64,000 nucleotides of DNA, from contig VXAY01002816.1 in NCBI GenBank assembly GCA_013399855.1, positions 766,987 to 830,986 on the forward strand. Direction: 5' to 3'. Origin of the DNA: Oxyruncus cristatus. Lineage: Eukaryota > Chordata > Aves > Passeriformes > Cotingidae. The stretch's first letter is position 1. Each line of letters starts with the position of its first letter. The notes beneath the pieces were generated by a model. That model was given only the letters and a program-made list of their open reading frames with translations. It was not told where the DNA came from and made no database searches. This document shows positions 1 through 27,549 of the stretch, piece after piece. The position numbers and the translations under genes are program-made.

Positions 1-149
1 CTCCATCAACCAGACTGGCAGCAGGGCACAGATTCCTGGCCCCACTCCAAGGTGACCCATACCCTGTCTGATGCTGGGGATGCTGGCACAGAGGAAACAT
101 GGGCTGGCACAAGGGAGACTGTGCTACAATAGCCAGGAGTGAACAGAGA

Positions 150-390
150 GCGCATTTAATTTGGATATTGGGAAGAAATTCTTTACTATAGGGGTGGTGA
201 GGCCCTGGCACAGATTCCAGAGGGTTGTGGACTACCCACTCCTGGAAGTGTCCAAGGCCAGGTTGGACGGGGCTTGGAGCAACCTGGCCTAGTGGAAGGT
301 GTCCCTACCCATGGCAGGGGGTTGGAATGAGATGAGGTTTAAGGTCCCTTCCCACCCAAACCATTCTGTGATTCTATCATTCTGTGATAG
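150..390 (+). mobile_element. CR1 3' fragment
   Basis: A 5'-truncated CR1 running from the GATATTGGGAAGAAATTCTT segment through the GTGTCCAAGGCCAGGTTGGA block to the terminal ATTCTGTG/ATTCTATC tail repeats. It is similar to the copies at 7.2, 9.2, 59.3 and 63.1 kb. Confidence 0.9.
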
Positions 391-2439
391 CTCCAACTTC
401 CATGCTTTCCCCTGCACACCCAAGAGAGGGGAAATTCATCACTATTTTCAAATGCAAAGTTGACCCCATTATGCACAGATGAGGACTGACCAGTCAGAGG
501 CTCTGCTGGATCCTTCTGGACGTGCTGCAGACACCAAAAAGACCTCCATATGCTCCTGGGAGCTGTTGCTCCTGCCTCAGCCTGTACCCACACTGCTGTG
601 TCCTGGTGGATCCAGGGCTCTGCAGGGGCTGTGAGCTTGGGCTGGACCTGCATCTAAACCTCTCACCTGGAGGGTTTGTAAGGCAGGTACAGGAGCTTTT
701 CCTTCCACTCTGGAATCACACACCACCCCATGCCTGGTTTGCTTTAGTTTTATGTGCAGCAAGGTGCAGTCAGAGCCTTCAGAGATGAGGAAGCTCATCC
801 TTCGCTCCGAGGTCCCACCTGTGCTTCTGGAATCACCCTGATCTGTCACTGCTCTGGAAGAAATCTGTTCTGCCTGGAGATAGGGAGATAAATTAGGGCA
901 GGTAGGGACAAAATGCAAAGTCCATATATAAAGGGTAAAATTATAGCAGAAAATAATAATAATTATTAATGGTAACAATTCAGATGTTAGTTTTCTATGA
1001 AAGAGTTGCAAAGGCATCTTTCAGGGATCCTGGCATCAGGCTGGGAGCACTGTTGGGAGCTGGTGAAACTTGTCAATAAGAAATGAACTGAGTCAATAAG
1101 AAAACAAGTTGGAAGTAAATTCCTCATTGAGAGTGGGATGAAATTCAGCCCTGGATGAATCTAGGCTGGTCCTGGCTCTGGAAACGTGAACAAGACTCGT
1201 AGTTCCATCACGCCTCGTCTCTGCAAGTGAAGGGGACATGCAAGTTGAGGAAAATAGTGACAGTGACACCAGGTTTGAAGGTGCCAGTACCTCTGTGTGA
1301 CAACCATGGTCCCTTCAAGGCACTGCGGTGAGTCCTACCAGTGTGGCTGTGGGATGTGGGGCTTTCAAACCTGGCTTTTAACAGCACAGAGAAGAAAGAG
1401 TTTTTATGGAGCGTGAAGGAGAACACTGACCCACACAGGCCTGGGGTGGCTTGTGCCCAGTGCTCCCCATTTAGTGCACTTCATACATCTGGCTTTGTTA
1501 AGTCACATTCCCAGAGTCTGAATCTGCACGAGGGATGGAGAGGCCTCGGGGGGTACAGTCACTTCTCTCCTGAGTGATGCTCTCCCTGGCATGCCTGGTG
1601 AATCATGTTTTCTGACACAGAAAAAAATAAATCCTATTTCAGGGTAAAGACACATAGCTGTCTCCCTCCATAGCTTCCACAAACCCAAAACAACTCTGAA
1701 ACATAAGGCCTTCCCAACAGTTTAAATTTCATCCTTGATGCCGGAAATCTGGGGTAATGCTGGGTGGTGATGAAACTGATTCATTCCTGAATGTTTTTGG
1801 CACTGGTGAAAACACTTGGCAATGTTTCAGGAGCCCTGGTGTGGTGCTTCATACCATGGCACAAGATTTACCAACCACCTCCCAACTAATCAAAACTTGT
1901 ACCATTACAAAGGGGGTTGGGGCGGCCTCTGGGCTGGAAGATTGATGAAAAGAGGAGGAGGAGGAGTGGAAAACGTCATGAAGGATCATGGAAAAAAACA
2001 TCATGGAAGAAAAAGGAACCTGATTCTTTGCCTTCTCCATTGGACAAAGCCCAACTTGTCTGACGAGGAGTCGCTGGGTAATCTCCGTTCCCAGCTGGGA
2101 GTCGTGGCTGTGGGAGATCCCTCTCCTTGGGAAGGCAGCCAGGTTAGTAAACAGTTCTCATTATGAGAACCCAAGGTGGGAAAAAGAACCCTGAAAACAG
2201 ATCTTCAGCCAGCTGTGGGGGAGGAGGAAAGTGAGCTCAAAATAACCCATAGCACCCAATAGCAGGGTGGGTAATTTATTGTCACCACCCTATTAAGGAA
2301 GTTGGATAATTACTGGTCGGATATTATTCTTGAAAAGATTGTTTTCTGTGTCTGCCACCATCTATCACAGCCTGTCCTGCAATGACATGTTGGTGACACA
2401 ACCCAGTGACCCAACCATGGCACGTTGGGGGTGAGGCTG
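391..2439. other. non-coding interval, left flank
   Basis: I see no recognisable exon, RNA gene or repeat family. The open frames (up to about 146 aa on the minus strand near 577-1017) lack family signatures, overlap frames on the other strand, and are not supported. Confidence 0.5.
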
Positions 2440-3128
2440 AGTGAGGGCATTTAGAGCCCAGGGGGCAGAGGGGCTGGACAGTGACCCAGCGTGGAAGGCC
2501 CTGGGGGTGCTGGTGTGGCTGAACAGGAGCCCAGGTGGGCAGAAGGCCAAGGGCACCTGGGCTGTACCAGCCATGGTGTGGCCACGGGCCCAGGGCAGTG
2601 ACTGTCCCTGTGCTGGGCACTGGTGGGGTCACACCTCAAATCCTGAGGGCAGTTTGGGGCCCTTCATGACAAGAAAGACCTTGAGGAGCTGGAGCGTGTC
2701 CAGAGAAGGGAACGGAGCTGGGGAAGGGTCTGGAGCACAGGTCTGATGAGGAGCAGCTGAGGGAGCTGGGGGGGCTCAGCCTGGAGAAAAGGAGGCTCAG
2801 GAGGGACCTTCTCACTCTCCACAACTCCTTGACAGGAGGGGGGAGCCAGGAAGGGTCGGGCTCTGCTCCCAAAGAACAAGGGACAGGAGGAGAGGAAATG
2901 GCCTCAAGCTGTGCCAGAGAAGGCTCAGGAGGAATTTCTTCATGTAAAAGGTTGTCAGGCATTGGAAGGGGCTGCCCAGGACGTGGTGGATTTACCAGTC
3001 CTGGAGGTGTTCAAGGAATGACTGGATGTGGCATTGGGCGTGTTCTGGTCTAGTTGACACAGTGGTGATTGGTCAAAGGTTGGACTCAATGACCTCATAG
3101 ATCTCTTCCAAAATAAATGATTCTGTGC
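2440..3128 (+). mobile_element. CR1 3' fragment, long and decayed
   Basis: It contains degraded C-terminal ORF2-type sequence (GAGCGTGTCCAGAGAAGGGA, GCCTGGAGAAAAGGAGGCTC), then the GGAATTTCTTCATG and CTGGAGGTGTTCAAGGAATG blocks, and a tail reading TGATTCTG. Several indels and stops mark it as inactive. Confidence 0.9.
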
Positions 3129-4963
3129 CAGCAGAACCTTTATACACCACGTTTTTTCCTGTCAGTGTTTTAGCTGTGGAGGTATCTCTGACAGTGGGTT
3201 CCTGCCCCTGACACGCCTGAGAGCCACCTGCCATCACTCAGCAGGAGTGGTTCTGTCAGCTCTTGCCGTGCCTCTGCCCTCCCTGCCCCCTTCCACTGCT
3301 CTGGGCATGTTCAAGGGTCAGGATGGGAATAATTGGTGGTGGGAGAAGGATGAAACTCTGGGTACAGCTGACACATCGTCCTGCAGCCTCTGGATGTAAC
3401 CCAGCCTCTGACAGAAACTCTGCAGTGGCCATGCTGATATTTATCTCTTTCTCAAGTGCCTTTCCTCATTTATTTATTTCTTGCTCTAGTAATGTCTCAG
3501 CTTCTGGCTCTGGTTCAGGCTTGTTAATATTCACCTGTGAATATTAAAGAGCTGTGGCAAGACCCCTACGTGACACCGGCGGGGGGGGGATTGGAGTCCT
3601 CCCTTTAAGGAGATGAGATCTGGCAGCTCCTCTCCTGCTCCTTATGTATTTCTGCTATAAGGCAGAGACCTCTCCCTTTCCCATGGGAAAGAGGCATCTG
3701 CTCCTCAGCCGTGTTGCTTTCCAAGAAAAAGGGGGGACACAGCAAACTCTCTTCCCTTCTGCATGCTTCCAGGGGGGCACTTAGCTCAAGCTTAGCAGTC
3801 ATCCTGAGTCAGAGATTCCCTGCTTTCCAAGACTTGGTGCCCCGTGCTGTTGTATGTGAAAGCTGCCAGAACCAAACTGCAGTGCTGAACGTTGTTCCAT
3901 AGAGAACATTTCCCATTGCTGTGGGAGGTTTTTTTCCAAGATACATCCTGTCCTCTGTTCGTTGGGGGCAAAATCTGCACCTGAACATACTGGGTGGGGT
4001 GGTCTTCACGATGAGGGAACTTCACTGTGAGGCCATTAAATCTGTGTATATTTAAGTGACCTTAAAAGCTGCACTGCTTTCCACTAGGAAAATAAAACAA
4101 AGAATTGACAAATAGCCACCACCTGGTGCTATCTGGGGCACCAGTTGTTTCCAGACTATTCTAAGGGAAATCTCCGCCATCCCTCTGCAATATCCTTTCC
4201 TGGGTATGGGTCGAACAGTGGTAAAAGCAAATGGGTCATCTTAAGACCTGAACAGGACTATGGCTGCTGTGTTAGGTCACCTCCTTCCACACAGCCTAGA
4301 AAACTGCTGGGAGAAGCTCCTGGGTTTATTATTTTTTAAACTTTTTAATGCCCTCCACTACCTCTATCTTTATGGGAGATTTGGTGGTCTATTTTCAAGG
4401 AGTGGTGCATTTGAATGTGCAGGTTATCAAAGATGTGAGTGACACGTATGAGAACATATCATCAGTTTTCTTCTAAGCATCCCCACTGCCCTGCAGTAAC
4501 CATCTACACTTTCAGCAGAACCTGTTCTCACGTGGTTTGACAAAATCATATTGCAGAACAAGGCCCAGCTTTCGATCATTTCTTAGGTGCTTTTTATAAA
4601 TAAATTGTAAAATGGTGCATAAATTGGTACCAAATACAGCTTTTCCTGAATCAGATAAAACTTACAGTGGCAACCCCTCTGTTGAGTTAGAAAATCAGCT
4701 GAGCTTAATGTTTGGATTCTGTCACTCATTTGTGAGAACTCTTTTTTGTTCTCACATGACCAAGATTATCATGTTGCTTCTTCTTCTTCTAGCAGTAACA
4801 GAGCACCCAAGCTTTTAGGGTGACACGTAGTGACAAGCCCGTGCCCTGGACCAAGGGGATGAGTGCAGTGCCCTGGTACTTTTGGTACAGGGCAGGGAGC
4901 CCCAGTCAAGCAGCACCTCCACCAAAGTGTGGCTGGCAGGGCCCGGTGTGACTTGCAGGAAGA
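3129..4963. other. non-coding interval
   Basis: No exon, RNA gene or identifiable repeat recognised between two CR1 copies. Open frames are short (up to 94 aa) and unremarkable. Confidence 0.5.
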
Positions 4964-5795
4964 CACAGAATTACAGAATCATTAAGGCTGGAAAAGATCT
5001 ACAAGATCAAGTCCCATCTTTGACTGATCACCACATTGTCAACTAAAGCACAGCACTAAGTGCCATTTCCAGTCATTTTTTCCAGGGATGGAGACTCCAC
5101 CATGTCCCTGGACGGCTCTCTCCAATGCCTGATCACCCTTTCCATGAAGAAATTCCTCCTGATGTTCAACCTGACTCTCCCCTGGCAAAATTTGAGGCCA
5201 TTTCCCCTCATCCTATCCCTTGTTCCCTGGGAGCAGAGCCTGACCTCCCCCGGCTCCCCCCTTCTGTCAGGGAGCTGTAGAGAGTAAGAAGGTCCCTCCT
5301 GAACCTCCTCTTCTCCAGGCTGAGCCCCCCCAGCTCCCTCAGCTGCTCCTGGTGCTCCAGCCCCTTCCCCAGCTCTGTTCCCTTCTCTGGACACGCTCCA
5401 GCCCCTCAATGTCCTTCCTGTAGTGAGGGTCCCAAAACTGCTCCCAGGATTTGAGGTGTGGCCTCAACCAGCACAGGGGGACAGCCACTGCCCTGGGCCA
5501 CACTAATAAGGGCACAGCCCAGGTGCCACTGACCTTCTTGCCCACCTGGGCACACCTGGGCTCGTGTTCAGCCTCTGTCACCAGCACCCCAGGTCCTTTT
5601 CCAGCTTTCCAGCTGCTCATCCAGCAGCCTGGAGCTGCGGGGGGTTGTTGTGACCCACGTGCAGGACCTGGCACTTGGCCTTGCTCATCCTCATACAATT
5701 GGCCTCAGCCCGTGGATCCAACCTCTCCAGATCCCTCTGCAGAGCCTTCCAGCAGACCAACACTCCCACCCAAGTCAGTGTCGTCTGCCAACTTC
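4964..5795 (-). mobile_element. CR1 3' fragment, about 830 bp
   Basis: It starts on the plus strand with the inverted tail (ACAGAATTACAGAATCATTA) and runs through the reverse complement of the 3' UTR and ORF2 end. The sense strand carries recognisable ERVQRREQ-type coding remnants in which frames are broken. It is inactive. Confidence 0.92.
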
Positions 5796-7227
5796 CAGAG
5801 GGTAAAGCAGTCAGTAGAAGAAATTAAAACACCTTCTGAAAAGCAGTTGAGCTGAAAACAGTAACCAGGATAGTGCTTTCTGCCTCAGCCCATTTTATGT
5901 AAGACTCAAGAGCAGAATAAGCTCCAGCAGTGACCTGGTTCAGAAGACAAACACTTGGAAAGTCAGTTCCAGTAAATACAGTTGTTGTCACCTGCTTCAG
6001 TAAGTACAGCTACGCTGAAAATCTCAGCCCAGGCAGTTGTGGACGCTGAAGAGACTAATGAGAAGGACCATGTGCAATGCTCGCCCTGCCCAGCAGCTTA
6101 TGAAACAGGAGCAAACGGCTGACCTGGCACGAACCGCTCCCCACACAGCCTGGAAAATTCATCTCGCTTCATTATTGATGACCTCTTTTCAAGGGAAGTA
6201 TTTGCCTCCAACCAAGAACTCTGGAGAAGTACAGCAAAGCAAAGAATGAGCCAAACCCATGGATTTGTTTGCCTCCCCTCAGAGATTCTCGCCCGGATTT
6301 TAAAGCAGCACCTGACTTAAAAGAATAATGATCCCGTGATTAAATTATTTATATTTGAAACCAACTTGCAGATGCTTTTGTTTGCTAAAAAATACATGAG
6401 CTCTGAAGGCTTCAGAGACTTAAAATACAGATTGCGTGCCTGAGGGTGTTTTGCAAATCTTAATCACAATAAAAGACACGGGAATAAACCAGTAGCCTTT
6501 TTATTTAAAAAGGACATCCAGTGGCAAGTTGAATGCTGCTGGTGCCCACACAGCCTCAGAGGCTGATCAGTGGCTCTCAGATAAGGTTCTTCCATGTTTT
6601 AGAACCAAAAGAGGAGACCAGGCTCTCTCTGTTGTGATGTTTCAGTCCCACTTGCAGGAGGTCAGGAAGCAGAAGGATTCCTGGCAGGTTTTTATTGTGG
6701 TTCTGAGCCTGGCTCTGGCAGACTCCAAGTGAACAGGCACCCACCCCCTTGCTGCACAGCTCCAAATTCAGCTCTTGGCATCCCACAATCTGTTCAAGCT
6801 TCAGGTATTTTTTTCTTTCATTCTAACAATTCCAAAACCTCTGTCTTGCCAAGTCCACTGGAATCTGCAGCTGAGAAGCTGCAGTTGAGAACTGCCTGGT
6901 GAGTGTTCCCTGCCCTACTGCTCTGGATCCTGTTCACTCCACAGGCTGCCAGGTGATGGGATACACAAGCTCTGGTAGTTCGTGTTGGACAACAGCTCAG
7001 CAAAGAAGATGCTCTAGGAGCAACTATTACATTTTTCAGGAGAAACCCACTGTTAACAGTTTCTTTGCCCGAGTGACCTGAATAATTATGGTCCAACAAA
7101 GAGGAGAGTAAAACGGAGAAAGTCCAGGTATGTCTGTACTGTACCCCAGTGCTGCTTTCAAGTGTTTCACTGCAAGACAAACATGATCATGCTTGTAAGA
7201 GGCAATTCTCCCCCTCTACTCTGCCTT
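5796..7227. other. non-coding interval
   Basis: No supported gene. The longest frame here (about 120 aa, minus strand, near 6818-7180) has no recognisable domain. Confidence 0.5.
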
Positions 7228-7755
7228 CATGAGACTCCAGGTGGAGCCTCATGAGTTCAGGTCTGGGGGCCTCAGCAAAAGAAAGACATGGAGCTGTTGG
7301 AGTAAGTCCAGAGGAGGCCATGGAGATGCTCCCAGGGCTGGAGCCCCTCTGCTCTGGAGCCAGGCTGGGAGAGCTGGGGGGGTTCACCTGGAGAGGGGAA
7401 GGCTCCAGGGAGACCTGAGAGCCCCTTCCAGGGCCTAAAGGGGCTCCAGGAGAGCTGGAGAGGGACTGGGGACAGGGGATGGAGGGACAGGATACAGGGA
7501 ATGGCTTCCCACTGCCAGAGGGCAGGGAGAGATGGGAGATTGGGAAGGAATTCTTCCCTCTGAGGGTGGGGAGGCCCCGGCACAGGTTGCCCAGAGAAGC
7601 TGTGGCTGCCCCTGGATCCCTGGAAGTGTCCAAGGCCAGGTTGGATGGGGCTTGGAGCAACCTGGGCTGGTGGAAGATGTCTCTGCCCACGGCAGGGGGT
7701 GAATGAGATGAGCTTTAGGGTCCCTTCCAAGCCAAACCATCCTGTGATTCCATGA
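7228..7755 (+). mobile_element. CR1 3' fragment, about 530 bp
   Basis: It reads from the GACATGGAGCTGTTGGAG segment through CTGGAGCCCCTCTGCTCTGG and the conserved GAAGCTGTGGCTGCCCCTGG block to CATCCTGTGATTCCATGA. It is a longer member of the same young-looking group as the 9.2, 59.3 and 63.1 kb copies. The overlapping frames of 128-174 aa on the minus strand are antisense to it and are not genes. Confidence 0.93.
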
Positions 7756-9224
7756 CAGGACAGGACAGTAAGAAGCACAAGCAAAAGTGGGCCCAATCCC
7801 CCCTGAGTATGAAGCCAGCAAACATCAGCAGAGCCTGGGGGTCTGTCTGCACCTGCCCTTGGGGTAGCAAGGAGAACTCAATAAATGAGGATGAACTAAG
7901 CACCAGAAAGACTTTTCTTCCTGTTTTTATGTCTTGGTTAAAAAAACTAGAAGGATGCAAATCTGGCAATGAAAAATACGTAATAATTAATGATACTTAA
8001 GAGTGGCTTTTGGACAGGTTATGCATTTAGGAGAGCACAAAGCAACAAGACACCTAGCTTAGGTACAAAGTTTCTTGTACAGAACAGAGGCAGCTGCCCC
8101 CAGAGAGCCTCTCCAGCCAAATCAGATGTGCAGAGAGGCAAAATATTCCAGGGAGGAGAATGCTGAAAGTAGAAAAGGTGTTACAGCCAAGAATCTTATC
8201 AACATTACTGCCCAGTGTTGAGCCACAGATGAATCTCACACTGGAAGGGCTCTGCATACAGTCACCTATTTCCTTCAAAAGAAAGGTTTTCAGACTTTCA
8301 GCACTGCTCTGTGCGCAGGGAATTCACTGCACTGCAGCATCAGCAGTGTGACAGCACAAGGAAGGATAACACTCCTTCAACATTTGGCTGGTTTGTAAAA
8401 AAATTAATACAGCAAATTGTCCTCAGTGCCTTATTCAGAACTTGTCCTGAGCTATGTTGAAATTGGCCCAGCAGACACACTTAAACCTTTGACTGCCAGA
8501 TGCTGGTTAAATACATGTTACAATGGAAATGAAGCAGCAAAAGACAAATTAAAAAATCAAAAATAATTCCATTACTCATCACACAAGTTTCTGATTTGTT
8601 TTCTGTTAGCAATTCTTACAGAACATGTACATGAAGATCTTGGACACCAATGAGCCTTGAGACATAACCAAAGAGAAATGTGAGCAATAAAAACTGTAAA
8701 TGAAATGAACACATGGAAGTCAAACTTCTATTCCTGTGTGCAAGGCAGCATGTGAAAATTAATGGTAAGAAAATGGATTAGTACAAATCTGCATCTACGC
8801 ATAAGCACAACCTAGAAAACTTGGATTTTTCTGATTGCAGATGAAATAAAATGACTGAAATGTATTTGTTGTAACCTAGACCATTACCAGCAATAGTGTA
8901 TTTAGAAAAACTGTCAGTCCCTGAGCCAGCAGGTAAGAACCTAGAAGATATTTCTCTCTCTCTATATATATACTTAAAAATAAAACTTTAAAAATTACTT
9001 ATGCTTTTAGCCATAAATTCATAAGAGTAACAAAATTGCAGCAATCAGTGATGGGAAGAGGGGAAATTCAGCCGTAGAGAGACAAACTTGTTTCATTTTG
9101 CCACTTGAACTGCTGACAGGCACTCAGGACCAGTTTACAGGTGAAGTTCACCCTCGATCCTCCCGTTTTCCAGTTGAGCCTAGAAAAGGTGCTGCTTCTA
9201 ACAGGGTTTCCAGAAATCTGATAT
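7756..9224. other. non-coding interval
   Basis: AT-rich sequence with a (TC)n(TA)n stretch at about 8951-8972. No exon or RNA gene recognised. Confidence 0.5.
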
Positions 9225-9442
9225 AAGAAAGAAGATTTTTACAATGAGGGTGGGGAGGCCCTGGCACAGGTTGCCCAGAGAAGCTGTGGCTGCCCCTGGA
9301 TCCCTGGAAGTGTCCAAGGCCAGGCTGGACGGGGCTTGGAGCAACCTGGGCTGGTGGAAGGTGGCCCTGCCCATGGCAGGGGGGTGGAAAAACATAATCT
9401 TCGAGGTCCCATCCACCCCCAACCATTCTGTGATTCTGTGAA
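9225..9442 (+). mobile_element. CR1 3' fragment
   Basis: A short 5'-truncated copy beginning at the GAGGGTGGGGAGGCCCTGGC block and ending ATTCTGTGATTCTGTGA. It is nearly identical over about 130 bp to the 59.3 and 63.1 kb copies. Confidence 0.93.
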
Positions 9443-11149
9443 ATACATATAATGCACAGAATATAGGAAATAGCAGTTCATAGTAAGACACTATTAACAA
9501 TTAGGTTTTTTGTGTGTGCCTGAAGGACAGGAAATTTTAACTGTGCCCAGAGATGAAGAAACAGATGAGTACCTGTGAGCCAAACTGGACAAAAGAGAGC
9601 TGACTGTTTCTGTTTGTCTCATCTTTCCTTTAGCTAGAGTAGAATAAAAAAGGAAAACAAGGCACAGTTACCATTGCACTCTGCAAAGGAAGAGCATTGC
9701 TGGGCTACAGAGTACATGGGCTTGGTGCCAAGCTGTGAAATAAAGGACAACCTGACCACGCCAGAATCCAAGGCCTGACGTTTCTTATCATGGTGGAAAT
9801 GACAAATTGCCACAAAAACCAAAGGCACATAAAAAGAAAGGTCCTGTGAAGTGCTACCAGCTGATATGTCCTTGCTTGATGAGCTTATGTCACTTCTCCG
9901 AAAAAGAATGGGTTCCTACAGAAATTGAAATGCCAATATTGCAGAAAAGCACCGTCCTTAGGGCAAAATCAACCTTTTCCTAGATTCCAAGCAGTTCAAA
10001 TATTAACACACGGGAAAATTTTAGGTACACAAAGGTACTGGTTGTTGGAAACTTGAGAAAGCTGCTCAGTGTGTCCAGCTCCTTCCGATAATTTTGTCTT
10101 CCCCGCTGGGTCCAGGTGTAACTGGCTCAAGTGCAAATGGCACCTGGAATGAATGCTCCAGGTCTCTGAAACACAAAGATATCGAGATATTAGTGATACA
10201 GGAATTACAACAAATGACACATTTACTTTAAAGGGGGAATTGAGCCTCTCTGGAAAAGAGTGCACAATAATAAAAGTGAGGCCAGAAAATGGTGGCCACT
10301 CACTTCTCTCGGGAGAAAACCCTTCTCTCAGGGTTTTGAGGAGACTGTGGCACCACACTGAAAAACACTCATTTTTTCAAGTTACATTCAGATGAGCAGG
10401 TTTTTTTAGCAAGGGCAACGTGTACAAACGAGCAAACAATAGCTGTAATGTTCCAAAGCAATACAGAGCTTTCACATTTAACAAGTCTGGAGCAAAAAGA
10501 TACACAGGTCCCAGACACCATGTTTGGCTGTTTTATTAGGGACCTGCACGTTTGAGAGCATGGAGGCTGAAGCCCACAGCTGGTGGTTCTGTACAGATAA
10601 AAATTTGCTTTACTCATCCTCTGGTCTTGCCTCTACCTGAGTTTACATAAACCAGCTACTTCTTTACTGAGGCACTGAACTGTGTTTCGTGCTCTCGTGA
10701 CAATCTCAGAGCTAAGTTACAGCAACATTTCTCATTTAACCCGGCTTTCGAGCAAGGCACTTCACAATCCCAGTCATGATTATGCCACAAAACCCTTTGG
10801 GTTGACAGTTTATGGAGAGCAGAAGGAATAGTAGAGGAGAAGCTCCAACACAAATGCTGTCAAGAGCACCTCCTTGCCAGCAGGTGCCAGCTAAGCAGCC
10901 AGGCATGGCACAAAACCACTGCTATTTCCTTATGCCTGTTTCAGATTCTTGTCTCTGCCTTTGTTCCTGGCTATTCTGTGTTTTGTCCTGTGTGAAGGCA
11001 GCTAAAGTTCCAATAATTCTTCACTCAACTCTCTTGGCTCGGCCAGTGCAATTTTGGGGTTAGTGCTTCAGTGCTGCTTTAACATGCACTACTGAGATCA
11101 ACATTCTCCCTATAATTCTGATAAGAACTCAGATGATCTATGTGCTTTT
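9443..11149. other. non-coding interval downstream of NINJ1
   Basis: No recognisable exon, repeat family or RNA gene. It may include part of the NINJ1 3' UTR if a more distal polyadenylation site is used. Confidence 0.45.
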
Positions 11150-11167
11150 TGCTGCTAAAATTAAGTA

Positions 11168-11173
11168 TTTATT
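11168..11173 (-). terminator. NINJ1: second candidate NINJ1 polyadenylation signal
   Basis: AATAAA on the minus strand, about 1.2 kb after the NINJ1 stop. It is an alternative to the signal near 11.32 kb. Both are motif-only calls. Confidence 0.25.
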
Positions 11174-11314
11174 AGTTTATTTGTAATGACTATGGTCAGA
11201 AAATACAATAAAACGATCTTGTTTCACTGCCAAAATTTCACAGGTTTTGGTTAAAGAAGAAAATTCCACCTACACCCAGAAATAAATTAATTTAGTTCTT
11301 CACTTTCCTGGTAA

Positions 11315-11320
11315 TTTATT
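11315..11320 (-). terminator. NINJ1: candidate NINJ1 polyadenylation signal
   Basis: AATAAA on the minus strand, about 1.05 kb past the NINJ1 stop codon, would give a 3' UTR of ordinary length. A second AATAAA lies at 11173-11168. I cannot tell which, if either, is used. Other TTTATT motifs occur further downstream, for example near 10.53 kb. Confidence 0.3.
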
Positions 11321-12369
11321 GGTTCCCCCCACATGCTGTTTAGACTGATGACAAATTTTGGTCTGACTCCCATTCTTGTTACAGATTTCTGCTGTGCCAT
11401 TCATCTACAGATCAGGGGTTTAAAGGCCTTGTATCTTCCTGTTCCATGGAGAAAGGGTTTCCTCTAGAAGTGAGCACAAACCAATCATGTTCCAAGGGCT
11501 GTCAGAGCAGCCACCATCCCACAGCCTGCCAGGAAAGTCAGCTAATTCCTTCTTCAGCAGGTCTCTGACCCTGTTCGAGATTTGGAAGACCAAGAGCCAG
11601 AGCAGTGCTGGCACACACAGACTTAGCAGTGCTATTTGAAAGGCAGATGTTGACCACAGTGCTTCTTGAGCTACAAGCCTACAATTTAGGTTTATCTCTT
11701 CCCAAGTTGCTCTTCACAGCTATGGAAGACACCCATTTTGATCCCCGTAATTCCTGTATTTATCCAGTATTTATCTGTGTAAGTAAAGAACCGAGTTGAC
11801 AACGAAGGTAGAGCAACAATCTTGTTCTAAATGGCCACGTGTAAAGTGACAGGGCTCATTTTTGGGGGCTGAGTCTCCCACAGAGCAGAGCCCAGTCCTT
11901 GGGAGGACAGAACAGCCACAGTATGTGCACAGGAACTGAGCGTTCCAGGACGTGCAGGGTTACATGTCAGACTTAACAGCCCTGGTTACTTGGAAACAGA
12001 TTTAAGTCTTCGGTGGTCAGGACAGACTGTATGCAAACCTTCCTTAAAGAAAGGAGAGCCATCTGGAGAAAGCAAAACAACGTTTTTTCCCCTATTGTCT
12101 TAGTCAGCAGTGAGGAAAAGGAGTGGCTAAGGCAGAGTGATCCTTACACTTCCTACGTGTGGCACATGCGAGGGGCCCCGACAGGGTGAGATGCCATCAG
12201 CTTTTGACCTCCACATTTACAAACACACTCTCATAACTTAACAGTTCCCAGCTGCTTCTGCACTAATCTGACGTGAACTCAGTTACCTGCAGGGACCAGA
12301 ATGTATAGACAAAGCCTAAAGCCATGCCCTGCTACCTTATGGTGCAGGGAGACCACACTCACCTGGGAC

Positions 12370-26951
<14,582 letters not shown>

Positions 26952-27058
26952 CGCGGGTCCCTCCTGTCCGCGGGGCTGGAAGTTTCCCGGGAGGCGGCGG
27001 CTCCCGGGGCCGGACCGGTCCCTCCGCACACTGCCCGGGGAGGATCCCGCTGTCGGAG

Positions 27059-27065
27059 CCGCCCC
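27059..27065 (-). promoter_or_regulatory. GC box upstream of NINJ1
   Basis: The minus strand reads GGGGCGG, a consensus Sp/KLF-family binding site, about 110 bp upstream of the NINJ1 start codon and inside the CpG island. Binding is inferred from the motif only. Confidence 0.4.
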
Positions 27066-27549
27066 CTCTCCCTCGATCCCTCCCCTCCCGTTCCTCTCCG
27101 CTCCCTCCCTGGCCGCCGGCGGGGTTTCCGAGCGGGAGGAGCCCCGCGGGTGAAGGTCCTGCATCCCTGGGCCTCGTACGGGCACCGGGATTGAAGCCCA
27201 GCCAGGCCGGGGTTGAGCCCCAGTTTCCAGTGTTGGCCGTGTGTTATCTTATGGTCTGTTGGTAATCGGTCAAGGGTGCAAGCGGCTCATTTCAGTGATC
27301 TCTGTCCTGATGAATTGGAAGGCTGGGGTTTGATTTTAAGAGAGCTTCCATCAGTGTTTTAGGGGTTTCAGTTTCATTGTTTTAGTTTTTCTTTCTCGTT
27401 ATCCTGTATATTTTTTCTCCCTGGGCTTATTTTCTCGCCTCTACTGCAGCAAAAGGTGCATATGAAAACAATTAACATACAGGTTTGATGGTGATGGGAC
27501 ATCAGAGGAACACTTGCATGCATAGAAACAACCAGCAATGAGAGCAGTA

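Larger units (their letters stand above)
11150..12369 (-). other. NINJ1: probable NINJ1 3' UTR
   Basis: This is the sequence between the NINJ1 stop and the nearest two AATAAA motifs. It contains no CR1 fragment and no recognisable coding sequence. Being repeat-free next to a repeat-rich flank is consistent with a transcribed 3' UTR, but the end is not established. Confidence 0.4.

Noticed and set aside
7272..7821. Three overlapping minus-strand frames of 128-174 aa
   Set aside because: All lie antisense within or beside a CR1 copy and have no protein signature.
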